Positions 31,927-40,147 of a stretch of DNA of 45,493 nt are shown here, one piece after another. Both the position numbers and the translations under genes were made by a program. Numbering within the stretch: position 1 is the first letter of the stretch; every line of letters starts with the position of its first letter. The stretch covers positions 1 to 45,493 of the forward strand of contig NZ_JAHKJW010000054.1 of NCBI RefSeq assembly GCF_019710745.1. The letters run 5' to 3'. The notes beneath the pieces are model-generated. The model was not told the origin of the DNA. It searched no databases and worked only from the letters and a program-made list of their open reading frames with translations. The DNA is from Streptomyces beigongshangae (GTDB lineage: Bacteria; Actinomycetota; Actinomycetes; Streptomycetales; Streptomycetaceae).

Positions 31927-32285
31927 GATGGTCCCCTCCGGTGTCGCGGCTTCGTCGTACCCGTCGGTACGCGGCTTCAGAGGACAGCATGGCGGAGATC
32001 ATGGAGGGCGGCGGAGTTCGTACATGTGACCTGCGTCAAAGAATTCCGCTGTCCGAAAGTCCATGCAGTGGCGCAGTATCGCAGTCACACCACCGAATTG
32101 GGTGGTTTTGCTCAAGCGCGTTGCGTAAGCGATGCCGACCGATGTTGGTCATCGGGTCCTGAGATGCGGGATAATGGCTTGGAAGCAATGTGTTCGATGC
32201 CGGTGACGCGCGTCCGACGCAGGATGCGTGCCCTTCAATGGGGGCCGTCGGCGACGATGAGCTGGTTTCAGGAAGGGGAACGAGC
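31927..32285. other. Non-coding stretch between enoyl-CoA hydratase and DUF3117 genes
   Basis: No supported gene. It is less GC-rich than its surroundings and holds promoters in both directions, a hairpin ACCACC-gaattg-GGTGGT followed by TTT (32089-32109) resembling an intrinsic terminator on the plus strand, and GATAAT at 32170-32175. A small RNA ending at about 32109 is possible but unproven. Confidence 0.45.
32145..32175 (+). promoter_or_regulatory. Candidate DUF3117 promoter
   Basis: TTGGTC (32145-32150) and GATAAT (32170-32175) with a 19-bp spacer. It predicts a leader of about 105 bases before the ATG at 32286. Confidence 0.45.
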
Positions 32286-32453
32286 ATGGCGGCCATGAAG
32301 CCGCGGACGGGCGATGGCCCGCTCGAGGTGACCAAGGAGGGGCGGGGCATCGTCATGCGCGTTCCGCTCGAAGGCGGCGGTCGGCTCGTCGTCGAGCTGA
32401 CCCCCGACGAGGCCGACGCGCTCGGCGACGCCCTCAAGAAGGTCGTCGGCTGA
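32286..32453 (+). CDS. DUF3117 family protein
   Basis: A 55-residue cytosolic protein (MAAMKPRTGDGPLEVTKEGRG...), with AGGAAGGGG upstream of the ATG. The whole protein is one DUF3117 domain, highly conserved across actinobacteria; the M. tuberculosis member Rv1211 has been described as a calmodulin-like protein. The acidic ELTPDEADALGDAL segment is the part compared to an EF-hand, but no complete EF-hand loop is evident here. It has its own long upstream region and a strong terminator. Confidence 0.92.
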   Translation: MAAMKPRTGDGPLEVTKEGRGIVMRVPLEGGGRLVVELTPDEADALGDALKKVVG

Positions 32454-32475
32454 CGCGGAACGCGACCATACCTCT

Positions 32476-32512
32476 CCACTGCCCCGGCATCAACGCGATG
32501 CCGGGGCAGTGG
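32476..32512 (+). terminator. DUF3117 gene terminator
   Basis: A perfect 16-bp stem CCACTGCCCCGGCATC / GATGCCGGGGCAGTGG with loop AACGC, 23 bases after the stop. Confidence 0.85.
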
Positions 32513-32619
32513 TGTCCCAGGAGGGGGGCGGCCGACGTGCCCCCGCGCCGCCGGGGCCCGGCGATGCGGGCGTCCACGCGGGCCGGTGCCGTTCATGCGC
32601 TCGTTCGGGGAAGGGCGGA

Positions 32620-33252
32620 TCAGCGCTTGACCGCGCACAGCAGGCCGTCGCCGACGGGCAGCAGGGAGGGCACCAGCTCCTGGCTCTCGCGGATCGCGCG
32701 CAGCAGCTCGCGCAGCCGCAGCACCTCCGTGGGCTGCGGGCCCGACTCCACCGTCCGTCCGTTCGCGAACACGCCCTCGAAGGCGACGAGCCCGCCCGGC
32801 CGCAGCAGGCGCAACGATTCAGCGAGGTAGTCGAGGGATTCCAGCCGGTCGCCGTCGCAGAAGACGAGGTCGTACCCCGCGTCCGCGAGTCTGGGGAGGA
32901 CGTCCAGCGCGCGGCCCGGGATGAAGCGGGCCCGGTTGCTGGCGAAGCCGGACGCGCGGAAGGCCTGACGGGCGAACTGCTGGTGCTCCGGTTCCGGATC
33001 GACGGTCGTCAGTACGCCGTCCGGCCGCATCCCGTGCAGCAGATGAATTCCGGAGACTCCGGTTCCGGTACCGATCTCCGCGACCGCCTTGGCGTCCACG
33101 GTCGCGGCGAGCAGGCACAACGCGGCGCCCGTGCCGGGCGACACCGAGCGCAGCCCTGCTTCCCGGGCCCGCTCCCGGGCCCAGTGCAGCGCCTCGTCCT
33201 CGGGGACGAAGGCGTCGGCGAACGCCCAGCTCGTCAGCCGGTTGCCGGTAAT
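32620..33252 (-). CDS. SAM-dependent O-methyltransferase, probable ATT start
   Basis: A class I methyltransferase of the caffeoyl-CoA/catechol O-MT type: AVAEIGTGTGVSGIHLLHGM is the SAM-binding glycine loop, then TTVDPEPEHQQFARQAF, YDLVFCDGDRLESLDYLAESLRLLRPGG and PSLLPVGDGLLCAVKR. It matches M. tuberculosis Rv1220c in sequence and position, divergent from the sigma factor. Start choice: no ATG or GTG occurs in frame for a long way before TGNRLTSWAFADAF. An ideal AGGAG lies six bases before an ATT (33252-33250), giving 210 residues, close to Rv1220c. The only canonical alternative is TTG at 33396 (258 residues), which would read through the sigma-factor promoter. Substrate unknown. Confidence 0.85.
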   Translation of the reverse strand: MTGNRLTSWAFADAFVPEDEALHWARERAREAGLRSVSPGTGAALCLLAATVDAKAVAEIGTGTGVSGIHLLHGMRPDGVLTTVDPEPEHQQFARQAFRASGFASNRARFIPGRALDVLPRLADAGYDLVFCDGDRLESLDYLAESLRLLRPGGLVAFEGVFANGRTVESGPQPTEVLRLRELLRAIRESQELVPSLLPVGDGLLCAVKR

Positions 33253-33304
33253 GGCCCTCTCCTGTCCCCGTGGTTGCCTGGGCGTGACTGTATCCGTTGC
33301 CGCC

Positions 33305-33331
33305 GGGAACCCGCAGATGGGACCAGGCGTT
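33305..33331 (+). promoter_or_regulatory. ECF-sigma-type promoter upstream of the sigma factor gene
   Basis: GGGAACC (33305-33311), 16-bp spacer, CGTT (33328-33331): the classic ECF consensus used by SigE/SigH-type factors. It lies about 140 bases before the sigma-factor ATG and suggests autoregulation. Confidence 0.7.
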
Positions 33332-33471
33332 TGGAGAGTGCGGGGAACGGACGGGGAACCACACGGGGGCGGCGGATGGATCTGGACGCGGAGCAAGTGC
33401 TGATGCAGCCGTATGAGCGCGTATCAATTTCTCGTAAAACCGCTTATCCGGAGCTAACGGGCGAGGTGGCT

Positions 33472-34245
33472 ATGGTAGGTGCTCCACTGGACACCACCAG
33501 AGCCGACAGGGGAGGTGCGGCTGTACCCGTGGACCGGGGAGGGGTGCTTCGGCGCCTGCTCAGGCCGGTGGGTGAGCCGAAATCTGTGAACAACACTGCT
33601 GACCGTTCCCACACTGCCGACTCCGCGCAGACAGCGACCTTCACGTCCGACGCGGATTCGCAGGCGTGGACTCCGCCCACCTGGGAGGAGATCGTCAGCA
33701 CGCACAGCGGCCGGGTGTACCGGCTCGCCTACCGCCTGACGGGCAACCAGCACGACGCCGAGGACCTGACCCAGGAAGTCTTCGTCCGGGTCTTCCGCTC
33801 CTTGTCGACCTACACGCCCGGCACCTTCGAGGGCTGGCTGCACCGCATCACCACGAACCTCTTCCTGGACATGGTCCGCCGCAAGCAGCGCATCCGCTTC
33901 GACGCCCTCGGCGACGACGCGGCCGAGCGCCTGCCCAGCCGTGAGCCCTCCCCGCAGCAGGTCTTCAACGACACGCACTTCGACGCGGACGTCCAGCAGG
34001 CCCTCGACACGCTCGCGCCGGAGTTCCGCGCGGCGGTCGTCCTCTGCGACATCGAAGGGCTCTCGTACGAGGAGATCGCCGCGACGCTGGGCGTCAAGCT
34101 CGGCACGGTCCGCAGCCGGATCCACCGCGGCCGCTCCCAGCTGCGCAAGGCGCTCGCCCACCGTTCGCCCGAGGCCCGTGCCGAGCGCCGCGGTTTCGCG
34201 GTCACCGGAGTGCCCGCTCTGGGAGGGGGAGGTGCGAGCGCGTGA
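33472..34245 (+). CDS. sigE: ECF RNA polymerase sigma factor, SigE (Rv1221) type
   Basis: A 257-residue ECF sigma factor. ATG 33472 has GAGGTGG upstream. About 75 N-terminal residues are variable. Sigma region 2 follows (about 80-150; HDAEDLTQEVFVRVFRSL, FEGWLHRITTNLFLDMVRRKQ) and then region 4 (about 180-230; LDTLAPEFRAAVVLCDIEGLSYEEIAATL, GTVRSRIHRGRSQLRKAL). It is the orthologue of M. tuberculosis SigE by neighbourhood (anti-sigma, HtrA, TatB downstream), not the streptomycete SigE of the CseABC system, so the symbol may confuse. Its stop overlaps the anti-sigma start (GTGA). A matching ECF promoter upstream suggests self-activation under envelope stress. Confidence 0.93.
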   Translation: MVGAPLDTTRADRGGAAVPVDRGGVLRRLLRPVGEPKSVNNTADRSHTADSAQTATFTSDADSQAWTPPTWEEIVSTHSGRVYRLAYRLTGNQHDAEDLTQEVFVRVFRSLSTYTPGTFEGWLHRITTNLFLDMVRRKQRIRFDALGDDAAERLPSREPSPQQVFNDTHFDADVQQALDTLAPEFRAAVVLCDIEGLSYEEIAATLGVKLGTVRSRIHRGRSQLRKALAHRSPEARAERRGFAVTGVPALGGGGASA

Positions 34246-35231
34246 GCCAACCACGGCTGAATCCTGTCGACGGGCCCCTTGCCGAGCAGCACCTCGGCGA
34301 CCGGCTCTCCGCCCTCGTGGACGGCGAACTCGGCCACGAGGCGCGTGAGCGTGTCCTGGCCCACCTCGCCACCTGCGCGAAATGCAAGTCGGAGGCCGAC
34401 GAGCAGCGACGGCTGAAGAACGTGTTCGCGGAGGCCGCCCCGCCGCCTCCGTCCGAGAGCTTCCTGGCCAGACTGCAGGGGCTTCCCGGAGGGGACGACC
34501 CGGACGGCGACAGTCCGCGACTGGGCCGGGGGACCTTCGGGGCGTCCGGCGTCTTCGACATGAGGCCGGACTCCTTCGGTTATCCGCCCTCGGACACCCA
34601 CGCGGCCGTGCTGCCCTCGGAGCAGCGCGGATTCCGCATCCACGAGATGGGCCGGCGCGAGACCGAGCGGTCCGCCTCCCGGGGGCTGCGCTTCGCCGCC
34701 GCCGCGGCCGGTGCCGTCTCGCTCGCCGCGATCGCGCTCGGCGGGGTGTCGGCGGGCATGCCGACCGACACCACCGACGCACGGGGCGGCTCGGGCTCGG
34801 GAAGCAACGTGACCCCGGTGCGCACGTCGAGCACGAGCGGTGCGACGGGCTCCGACACACAGCGCCGCCGGTCCGTCGCGCCCCTGGTCGCCCAGGGCCA
34901 GCGCTCCTTCGGCGGTGAGGGGGGCGCGCAGACCGGGATGTCCGCGCCCCTGCTGCCCGGCGTCCCGGCGTCCGGCGTCCCGGTCTCCGGTGCGCCCGTG
35001 CCGCCGCCCGCCGAGCGGAGCAAGGGCTCGCTGCACGCGCTGACCACGCCCATGGTGGTGGGTGCGGCGGCCATGTCCCCCCTGATACGTCCGTTCACCC
35101 CGGCCCCGCCGGTCAAGCCGACCAGGGGATCGTCCGGTGCGGAGCTGGAGGTGTCCGTCCTGTCGGCGGTCCCCCCGGTTCTCCGGTCGGCCGTCCCGTC
35201 CGTCTCACCCGCGCCTTCCCCCTCCGGCTGA
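34242..35231 (+). CDS. Zinc-finger (ZAS) anti-sigma factor, membrane-anchored
   Basis: A 329-residue partner of the sigma factor, translationally coupled to it. The N-terminal zf-HC2 domain holds HLGDRLSALVDGELGHEARERVLAHLATCAKCK: the His-x3-Cys-x2-Cys motif is HLATCAKC at about 41-48, with His17 as the further ligand. A linker, one membrane helix (about 148-170; LRFAAAAAGAVSLAAIALGGV) and a long extracytoplasmic Ser/Thr/Pro-rich tail follow. The likely mechanism is to hold the sigma factor at the membrane until stress or proteolysis releases it. The M. tuberculosis match is Rv1222 (RseA), which is shorter. Confidence 0.9.
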   Translation: MSQPRLNPVDGPLAEQHLGDRLSALVDGELGHEARERVLAHLATCAKCKSEADEQRRLKNVFAEAAPPPPSESFLARLQGLPGGDDPDGDSPRLGRGTFGASGVFDMRPDSFGYPPSDTHAAVLPSEQRGFRIHEMGRRETERSASRGLRFAAAAAGAVSLAAIALGGVSAGMPTDTTDARGGSGSGSNVTPVRTSSTSGATGSDTQRRRSVAPLVAQGQRSFGGEGGAQTGMSAPLLPGVPASGVPVSGAPVPPPAERSKGSLHALTTPMVVGAAAMSPLIRPFTPAPPVKPTRGSSGAELEVSVLSAVPPVLRSAVPSVSPAPSPSG

Positions 35232-35370
35232 ACCGGCCCTCTGCGCGCCGGCCCGCGAACCTGGTTGAATCCAGGGATGGGCCGCGCCCGCCGCAGGGAT
35301 CCGGGCGCGGAGGTCGACGAACCGCGGCGACCGCCGATGGGCGGTGCCGCGGGTCAGGTGTGGGGAGAGC

Positions 35371-37146
35371 ATGGACGAGGGGAAGCCCACGAAGCCGGCG
35401 TGGTGGAGCCGGCCACGGACCCACGCACCGGATGCCGCTCCGGCGGACCCGGTCCCCGGCCAGGACGGCACGAGTGGGTTCCACGGGGGCGGGGGCGGCG
35501 CGGACGGCGACTTCCCACTGGAGAAGCCCACGGGGGCGGGTACCGGCGCCACCGCCGACCTGACCGCCGACCTGACCGCCGGGCGGGCCTCGGACGACGT
35601 GGGCGGTGGGGTCGGCGCGTCCGCGTCCGCTGCCGGGCCCGCTTCCGGTGAGCGGCCCACCCCCCTGCACGACCCGGACCCCTACAGCACGCCGCCGTAC
35701 GGCGGGCCCGGTCCCTACGCGCCCGCGCCGCCGGTGCAGCACCCCGGGACGACTCCCGCGCACGGTACGGCGACGGGGACCGCGGCACCGCTCCAGGACG
35801 TACACGCGGAAGCGGGCCCCGGGACGGCCGCCCCCCTCACACTCGCCCAGCAGCCCCAGCAGCCCCAGCAGCCCCAGCAGCCCCAGCAGCCCCAGCAGGT
35901 GCACGGAGGGCTCGGTCCGGGGCCGTCCGCCGGTCACGGGGCGGCCACCCATGACCCCTGGCGGAACTACGACCCCTGGGCCGCCGCGCCCCTCCAGCAC
36001 CACGGGGCCGCCGCGGAGGCGCCGGGCGGGCGCCGCGGGCGGGCCGGGCGCGCGCTGGTCCTCGGCATGGCGCTGCTCGCGCTCGTCTCCGGCGGTGTCG
36101 GCGGGGCCGTGGGCGCCTATCTGGAGCGCAACGGGGGCATCGACGACGTCCGGCTCCCGCAGGCCGATGCCGAGGCCAGGGACCGGGCGCCGGACAGCGT
36201 GGCCGGTATCGCGGCCAGCGCGCTGCCGAGCGTGGTGACCCTGCACGTGAACGGTTCGGACGAGCAGGGCACCGGTACGGGTTTCGTGCTCGACCGGCGC
36301 GGCCACATCCTCACCAACAACCACGTCGTCGACCCGGCGGACGGCGGTGGCGAGATATCCGTGACCTTCAGCGGCGGCGAGACCGCCGAGGCCGAGATCG
36401 TGGGGCACGACAGCGGCTACGACCTCGCCGTGGTCAAGGTCACCGGTGTCAGCGGCCTCAGGCCCCTCTCGCTCGGCAACTCCGACAACGTCGAGGTCGG
36501 TGATCCCGTGGTCGCCATCGGCGCCCCCTTCGACCTGGAGAACACCGTCACGGCCGGGATCATCAGCGCCAAGGAGCGCCCGATCACGGCGGGCGGCGAG
36601 AAGGGCGACGGCAGCGACATCTCGTACGTGGACGCGCTGCAGACGGACGCCCCGATAAACCCCGGCAACTCCGGCGGCCCCCTGGTCGACTCCGAGGCCC
36701 GCGTCATCGGGATCAACAGCGCCATCCGCTCCGCGGACAGCGGCTCCGACCTGGAGGGCGCTCAGTCCGGCTCGATCGGCCTCGGCTTCGCCATCCCCAT
36801 CAACCAGGGCAAGCGCGTCGCCGAGGAGCTGATCAACACCGGCAGGGCGACCCACCCGGTGATCGGCGTGACGCTGGACATGGACTACGGCGGCGACGGC
36901 GCCCGGGTCGGCACCGAGGGCGACGACGGCGGCCCGCCGGTCAACCGGGGCGGTCCGGGCGCACGGGCCGGGATCAGGGCCGGCGACGTCATCACCGAGA
37001 TCGACGGACAGCGCGTGCGCTCCGGCGAGGAGCTCATCGTCAAGACGCGGGCGCACCGGCCCGGCGACCGGCTGGAGCTGACGCTGGAGCGCGACGGCAG
37101 GGAACGGAAGGTCACCCTCGTCCTCGGCTCCGCCGACGGCGACTGA
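35371..37146 (+). CDS. htrA: HtrA/DegP-like serine protease with PDZ domain
   Basis: A 591-residue membrane-anchored protease. GGGGAGAG precedes ATG 35371. Residues 1 to about 225 are Pro/Gly/Gln-rich cytoplasmic sequence, including (QQP)5 encoded by a 9-bp repeat. One transmembrane helix (about 230-250; ALVLGMALLALVSGGVGGAVG) follows. The trypsin-like domain has His in TNNHVVD (near 316), Asp in YDLAVVKV (near 352) and Ser in GNSGGPL (near 433). A single PDZ domain closes it (about 490-585; AGIRAGDVITEIDGQRV). It should degrade or process misfolded extracytoplasmic proteins and may take part in anti-sigma turnover. Equivalent to Rv1223. Confidence 0.95.
   Translation: MDEGKPTKPAWWSRPRTHAPDAAPADPVPGQDGTSGFHGGGGGADGDFPLEKPTGAGTGATADLTADLTAGRASDDVGGGVGASASAAGPASGERPTPLHDPDPYSTPPYGGPGPYAPAPPVQHPGTTPAHGTATGTAAPLQDVHAEAGPGTAAPLTLAQQPQQPQQPQQPQQPQQVHGGLGPGPSAGHGAATHDPWRNYDPWAAAPLQHHGAAAEAPGGRRGRAGRALVLGMALLALVSGGVGGAVGAYLERNGGIDDVRLPQADAEARDRAPDSVAGIAASALPSVVTLHVNGSDEQGTGTGFVLDRRGHILTNNHVVDPADGGGEISVTFSGGETAEAEIVGHDSGYDLAVVKVTGVSGLRPLSLGNSDNVEVGDPVVAIGAPFDLENTVTAGIISAKERPITAGGEKGDGSDISYVDALQTDAPINPGNSGGPLVDSEARVIGINSAIRSADSGSDLEGAQSGSIGLGFAIPINQGKRVAEELINTGRATHPVIGVTLDMDYGGDGARVGTEGDDGGPPVNRGGPGARAGIRAGDVITEIDGQRVRSGEELIVKTRAHRPGDRLELTLERDGRERKVTLVLGSADGD
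35847..35897. repeat. 9-bp CAGCCCCAG-type tandem repeat in htrA
   Basis: About five and a half in-frame copies encode (QQP)n in the cytoplasmic linker of HtrA; copy changes keep the frame. Confidence 0.9.
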
Positions 37147-37344
37147 CACGGCCCGGCGGGCCGACGGGGCCGACCGGCCGGCGCGGGCGGCCACCCGTGG
37201 CGGACATCCTGGGGAACCGCACGTGTACACGCGGTCGGGGACCCCGGGACAGTACCGGTCGGACGGGATGGACGGGTACCGTGGATCCGGCCCGGACCAC
37301 GGAATGACCTGCCGAGCACCGAGGACATCGCAAGGAGCTGCAAG

Positions 37345-37788
37345 GTGTTCAATGACATAGGACCGCTCGAGCTGGTGACGATCATCGTCCTCGCCGTGCT
37401 CGTCTTCGGTCCGGAGAAGCTCCCGAAGATGATCCAGGACGTCACGCGCACCATTCGCAAGATCCGTGACTTCTCGGAGAGCGCCAAGGCGGACATCCGT
37501 GAGGAGCTGGGTCCGGAGTTCAAGGACTTCGAGTTCGAGGACCTGAACCCCAAGACGTTCATCCGCAAGCAGCTGGACAACGACGAGCTGGGGCTCAAGG
37601 AGATCCGCAACGGCTTCGACCTGAAGAAGGAGATGGCCGAGGTCACGGACGCCGTGCACGGCAGGGACCCCGATCCGGCGTCGTCCTCCTCGGCCGCGGG
37701 CTCCACGGGCGGCTCCGTCGACCTGACGAAGAAGCGCGAGAAGCTCGCGCCGGACGAGCGCCCGCCCTTCGACGCGGACGCGACCTGA
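37345..37788 (+). CDS. tatB: Sec-independent translocase subunit TatB
   Basis: A 147-residue Tat component. GTG start with AAGGAG eight bases upstream. The N-terminal transmembrane helix and hinge are typical: NDIGPLELVTIIVLAVLVFGPEKLPK, with the conserved Glu in the helix and FGPEKLP at the hinge. An amphipathic helix (MIQDVTRTIRKIRDFSESAK) and a charged tail follow. TatB forms the receptor with TatC for folded precursors with twin-arginine signals. Its place after sigE-rseA-htrA equals Rv1224. TACCGT at 37277-37282 may be a separate -10. Confidence 0.93.
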   Translation: MFNDIGPLELVTIIVLAVLVFGPEKLPKMIQDVTRTIRKIRDFSESAKADIREELGPEFKDFEFEDLNPKTFIRKQLDNDELGLKEIRNGFDLKKEMAEVTDAVHGRDPDPASSSSAAGSTGGSVDLTKKREKLAPDERPPFDADAT

Positions 37789-37854
37789 GCCCTCAGCGGG
37801 TCGCCGCCTGAGCCCCGAGCGGGTCGTCGCCCGAGCCCCGAGCGGGTCCGCAGG
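37786..37854. repeat. 23-bp tandem repeat after tatB
   Basis: Unit TGAGCCCCGAGCGGGTCGTC plus three bases, about three degenerate copies from 37786; the first includes the tatB stop codon. Confidence 0.7.
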
Positions 37855-38111
37855 GCCCGCGACGGGCGGCGCGCCCGCCGTCCGGAACACGCTTCACTTT
37901 CAGCCGTACGCCGTCCGTCCCCCCTTACGCCGCCCGGCCCGCACCCGCTCGGGACGAGCCGGAGACAGGACGTATGTGCGCCATGTGCCGACCGGCTTCA
38001 CTGGCCGCCGCCGGGCTGTGACTATCCTGCCTAGTTGTTGTGCGGACCGGAAGAACGCCCGAAGGGGGGCGGGCCACCCGGTCCGACGAGAACGAGGAGG
38101 CGTCCGGGCAG
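37789..38111. other. Non-coding stretch tatB to hypothetical gene
   Basis: It holds the 23-bp repeats and then a plus-strand promoter region. TATCCT at 38023-38028 fits the TANNNT -10, about 85 bases before the next ATG. No gene is supported here. Confidence 0.5.
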
Positions 38112-38768
38112 ATGGAGACGACAAGTCGGGTGGGCGCGCAGGCGCCGGCGGCGGAGGGCGGACAGCAGCTCCCCTCTGCCCGGCGCACGGTCGACGGCTA
38201 CCTGCTGGCGCCCTTCCCGTGGTACGGCCTCGACGAGGCGTTCACGGGACCGCGCTGGCTGATGCAGGTCGGGGCCGCGGCCGACGGGGCCATCGAGCAC
38301 GGTTCGGTCGGACACGGCGACGAGCCGTCGGTCCGCAGCGAGTCCACCGAGGACAAGGAGCGGTTCGCGGTCGTGGTCACCGTCGCCGCCAATCCGGTGC
38401 GGCGCAGCGCCGACGGCACGGGGATGATGGAGGCCACCTCGGTGTCCTCCGCGGCCTGGCTCGCCGGAGTGGGTCTGCTGTCCTTCACCTGGCCGGGGCA
38501 GATGGACCACACCCTGCGTGACGACTGGCTGGACCAGCAGACCGAGACGGCGTGGGTCCTGGCGGACGACCTGACGGGCCCCGACTGGTCGACGCTGTCC
38601 CTGCCCGTGGACGGGGTGCCGACCCCCTTCCACTACCGGGAGTCCGAGTTCGGCTGGGTCCTGGCGGGCTCGACGCAGGAAGGGGTGCACGTGGGGGCGT
38701 ACGGGCGGGGGATGAGCGCGTACGGGGTGGCTTTCGCCGTGATCAAGGACATCAGCACGTACGCCTAG
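38112..38768 (+). CDS. Conserved hypothetical protein
   Basis: A 218-residue soluble protein, ATG with GAGGAGG upstream. No signal peptide, membrane helix or known motif is recognised. Visible features: RRTVDGYLLAPFPWYGLDEAFTGPRW near the start, VVVTVAANPVRRSADG in the middle, and a Gly/Tyr-rich end (GAYGRGMSAYGVAFAVIKDIS). Normal codon use and the strong ribosome site support a real gene, and similar proteins follow tatB in other streptomycetes as far as I recall. It is convergent with mrp across a large hairpin. Confidence 0.75.
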   Translation: METTSRVGAQAPAAEGGQQLPSARRTVDGYLLAPFPWYGLDEAFTGPRWLMQVGAAADGAIEHGSVGHGDEPSVRSESTEDKERFAVVVTVAANPVRRSADGTGMMEATSVSSAAWLAGVGLLSFTWPGQMDHTLRDDWLDQQTETAWVLADDLTGPDWSTLSLPVDGVPTPFHYRESEFGWVLAGSTQEGVHVGAYGRGMSAYGVAFAVIKDISTYA

Positions 38769-38823
38769 GCGGCGGGCCGTGCGGTGGGGCGCCGGCCGGT
38801 GGTTGTCGGCTGCCGTCCGGTGA

Positions 38824-38926
38824 TTCCCCGCGCCCCCTGAGAGCAAGGGCTGCCGCCCTCCGATGAAGGACCGGGGCGCAGCCCCGTCCTTCAGGGGCGC
38901 GGGGAACTGCGCGACCGGCCACGACG
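38824..38926. repeat. Interspersed repeat copies C/D forming a nested hairpin terminator
   Basis: TTCCCCGCGCCCCCTGA (38824-38840) pairs with TCAGGGGCGCGGGGAA (38891-38906) with one extra base. Inside lies GAAGGA-c-CGGGGC-gca-GCCCCG-TCCTTC (38865-38892). Right of it, to 38926, the full repeat unit continues. It sits between convergent genes and probably terminates both. Confidence 0.75.
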
Positions 38927-38971
38927 GACCCGCACCGGCCCGCCCACCTCGGGCAGAGCCCCGCCGAGGGG

Positions 38972-40105
38972 CTAGAACTTGTTCCTCGGGGTGATGCCCA
39001 GGGACATCCCCGACAGCCCCCGCTGACGCCCGCCGAGCTTGCCGGCGATGGCGCGCAGCGCGGACCCCGCGGGCGATTCGGGGTCCGTCAGGACCACCGG
39101 CCTGCCCTCGTCGCCCCCCTCGCGCAGACGGACGTCGATGGGGATGGACCCGAGCACCGGGACGGTGGCGCCGGTCGTACGGGTCAGCCCGTCGGCGACC
39201 GACTGCCCGCCGCCCGTACCGAAGACGTCGACCATCTCGCCGCAGTGGGGGCAGGGCAGCCCCGCCATGTTCTCGACGACACCGACGATCTTCTGATGGG
39301 TCTGCACGGCGATCGACCCGGCCCGCTCGGCCACCTCCGCGGCGGCCTGCTGCGGCGTGGTGACGACCAGGATCTCCGCGTTCGGCACGAGCTGCGCGAC
39401 CGAGATCGCGATGTCGCCCGTACCCGGCGGCAGATCCAGGAGCAGCACGTCCAGGTCACCCCAGAAGACGTCCGCGAGGAACTGCTGCAGGGCGCGGTGG
39501 AGCATCGGGCCGCGCCACACGACGGGCGCGTTGCCCGGGGTGAACATGCCGATCGAGATGACCTTCACGCCGTTCGCCGACGGCGGCATGATCATGTTCT
39601 CGACCTGGGTCGGGCGCCCGTCGGCGCCGAGCATGCGCGGCACCGAGTGGCCGTAGATGTCGGCGTCCACGACACCGACCTTGAGGCCGTCCGCGGCCAT
39701 CGCCGCCGCGAGGTTGACCGTCACGGACGACTTGCCCACACCGCCCTTGCCCGAGGCGACCGCGTAGACGCGCGTGAGCGAGCCCGGCTTGGCGAAGGGG
39801 ACCTCGCGCTCGGCCTGGCCGCCGCGCAGCGCGGACGCCAGGTCCTTGCGCTGCTCGTCGCTCATCACGTCCAGCGTGACGTCGACACGCGTGACGCCCT
39901 CGACGCGCGAGACCGCCTCGGTCACGTTCTTCGTGATGGTGTCGCGCATGGGGCACCCGGAGACGGTCAGGTACACCGCGACCGCGACCGCGCCGTCCGC
40001 ACCGATCTCCACCGATTTGACCATCCCCAGCTCGGTGATGGGCCGTTGGATCTCGGGGTCGTTCACCGTCGCCAGTGCTTCGCGCACCGCGTCTTCCGTA
40101 GCCAT
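38972..40105 (-). CDS. Mrp/NBP35-type iron-sulfur carrier ATPase
   Basis: A 377-residue P-loop protein with two parts. The first is an N-terminal MIP18/DUF59 domain (1 to about 85; VNDPEIQRPITELGMV, SGCPMRDTI). The second is a Mrp ATPase domain with deviant Walker A VASGKGGVGKSSVTVNLA (near 119-129), LLLDLPPGTGD and the paired-cysteine cluster site LPCPHCGE. Such proteins bind and transfer iron-sulfur clusters as homodimers. The start has no ribosome site but TACCAT six bases upstream, suggesting a leaderless mRNA. Equivalent to Rv1229c. Confidence 0.94.
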   Translation of the reverse strand: MATEDAVREALATVNDPEIQRPITELGMVKSVEIGADGAVAVAVYLTVSGCPMRDTITKNVTEAVSRVEGVTRVDVTLDVMSDEQRKDLASALRGGQAEREVPFAKPGSLTRVYAVASGKGGVGKSSVTVNLAAAMAADGLKVGVVDADIYGHSVPRMLGADGRPTQVENMIMPPSANGVKVISIGMFTPGNAPVVWRGPMLHRALQQFLADVFWGDLDVLLLDLPPGTGDIAISVAQLVPNAEILVVTTPQQAAAEVAERAGSIAVQTHQKIVGVVENMAGLPCPHCGEMVDVFGTGGGQSVADGLTRTTGATVPVLGSIPIDVRLREGGDEGRPVVLTDPESPAGSALRAIAGKLGGRQRGLSGMSLGITPRNKF

Positions 40106-40111
40106 GGGTCG

Positions 40112-40117
40112 ATGGTA
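40112..40117 (-). promoter_or_regulatory. -10 element of a probable leaderless mrp transcript
   Basis: TACCAT on the minus strand, six bases before the mrp ATG at 40105. Confidence 0.45.
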
Positions 40118-40147
40118 CGGCGCCCGCCCCGGGGGCGGGAAAGCCCG

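Noticed and set aside
33472..34245. Identification with the S. coelicolor SigE of the CseABC cell-envelope system
   Set aside because: No cseA/B/C neighbours; zinc anti-sigma, HtrA and TatB follow instead, matching M. tuberculosis sigE.
35113..37890. Minus-strand frame of 925 codons opposite htrA and tatB
   Set aside because: Compositional shadow of genes with complete catalytic motifs on the plus strand.
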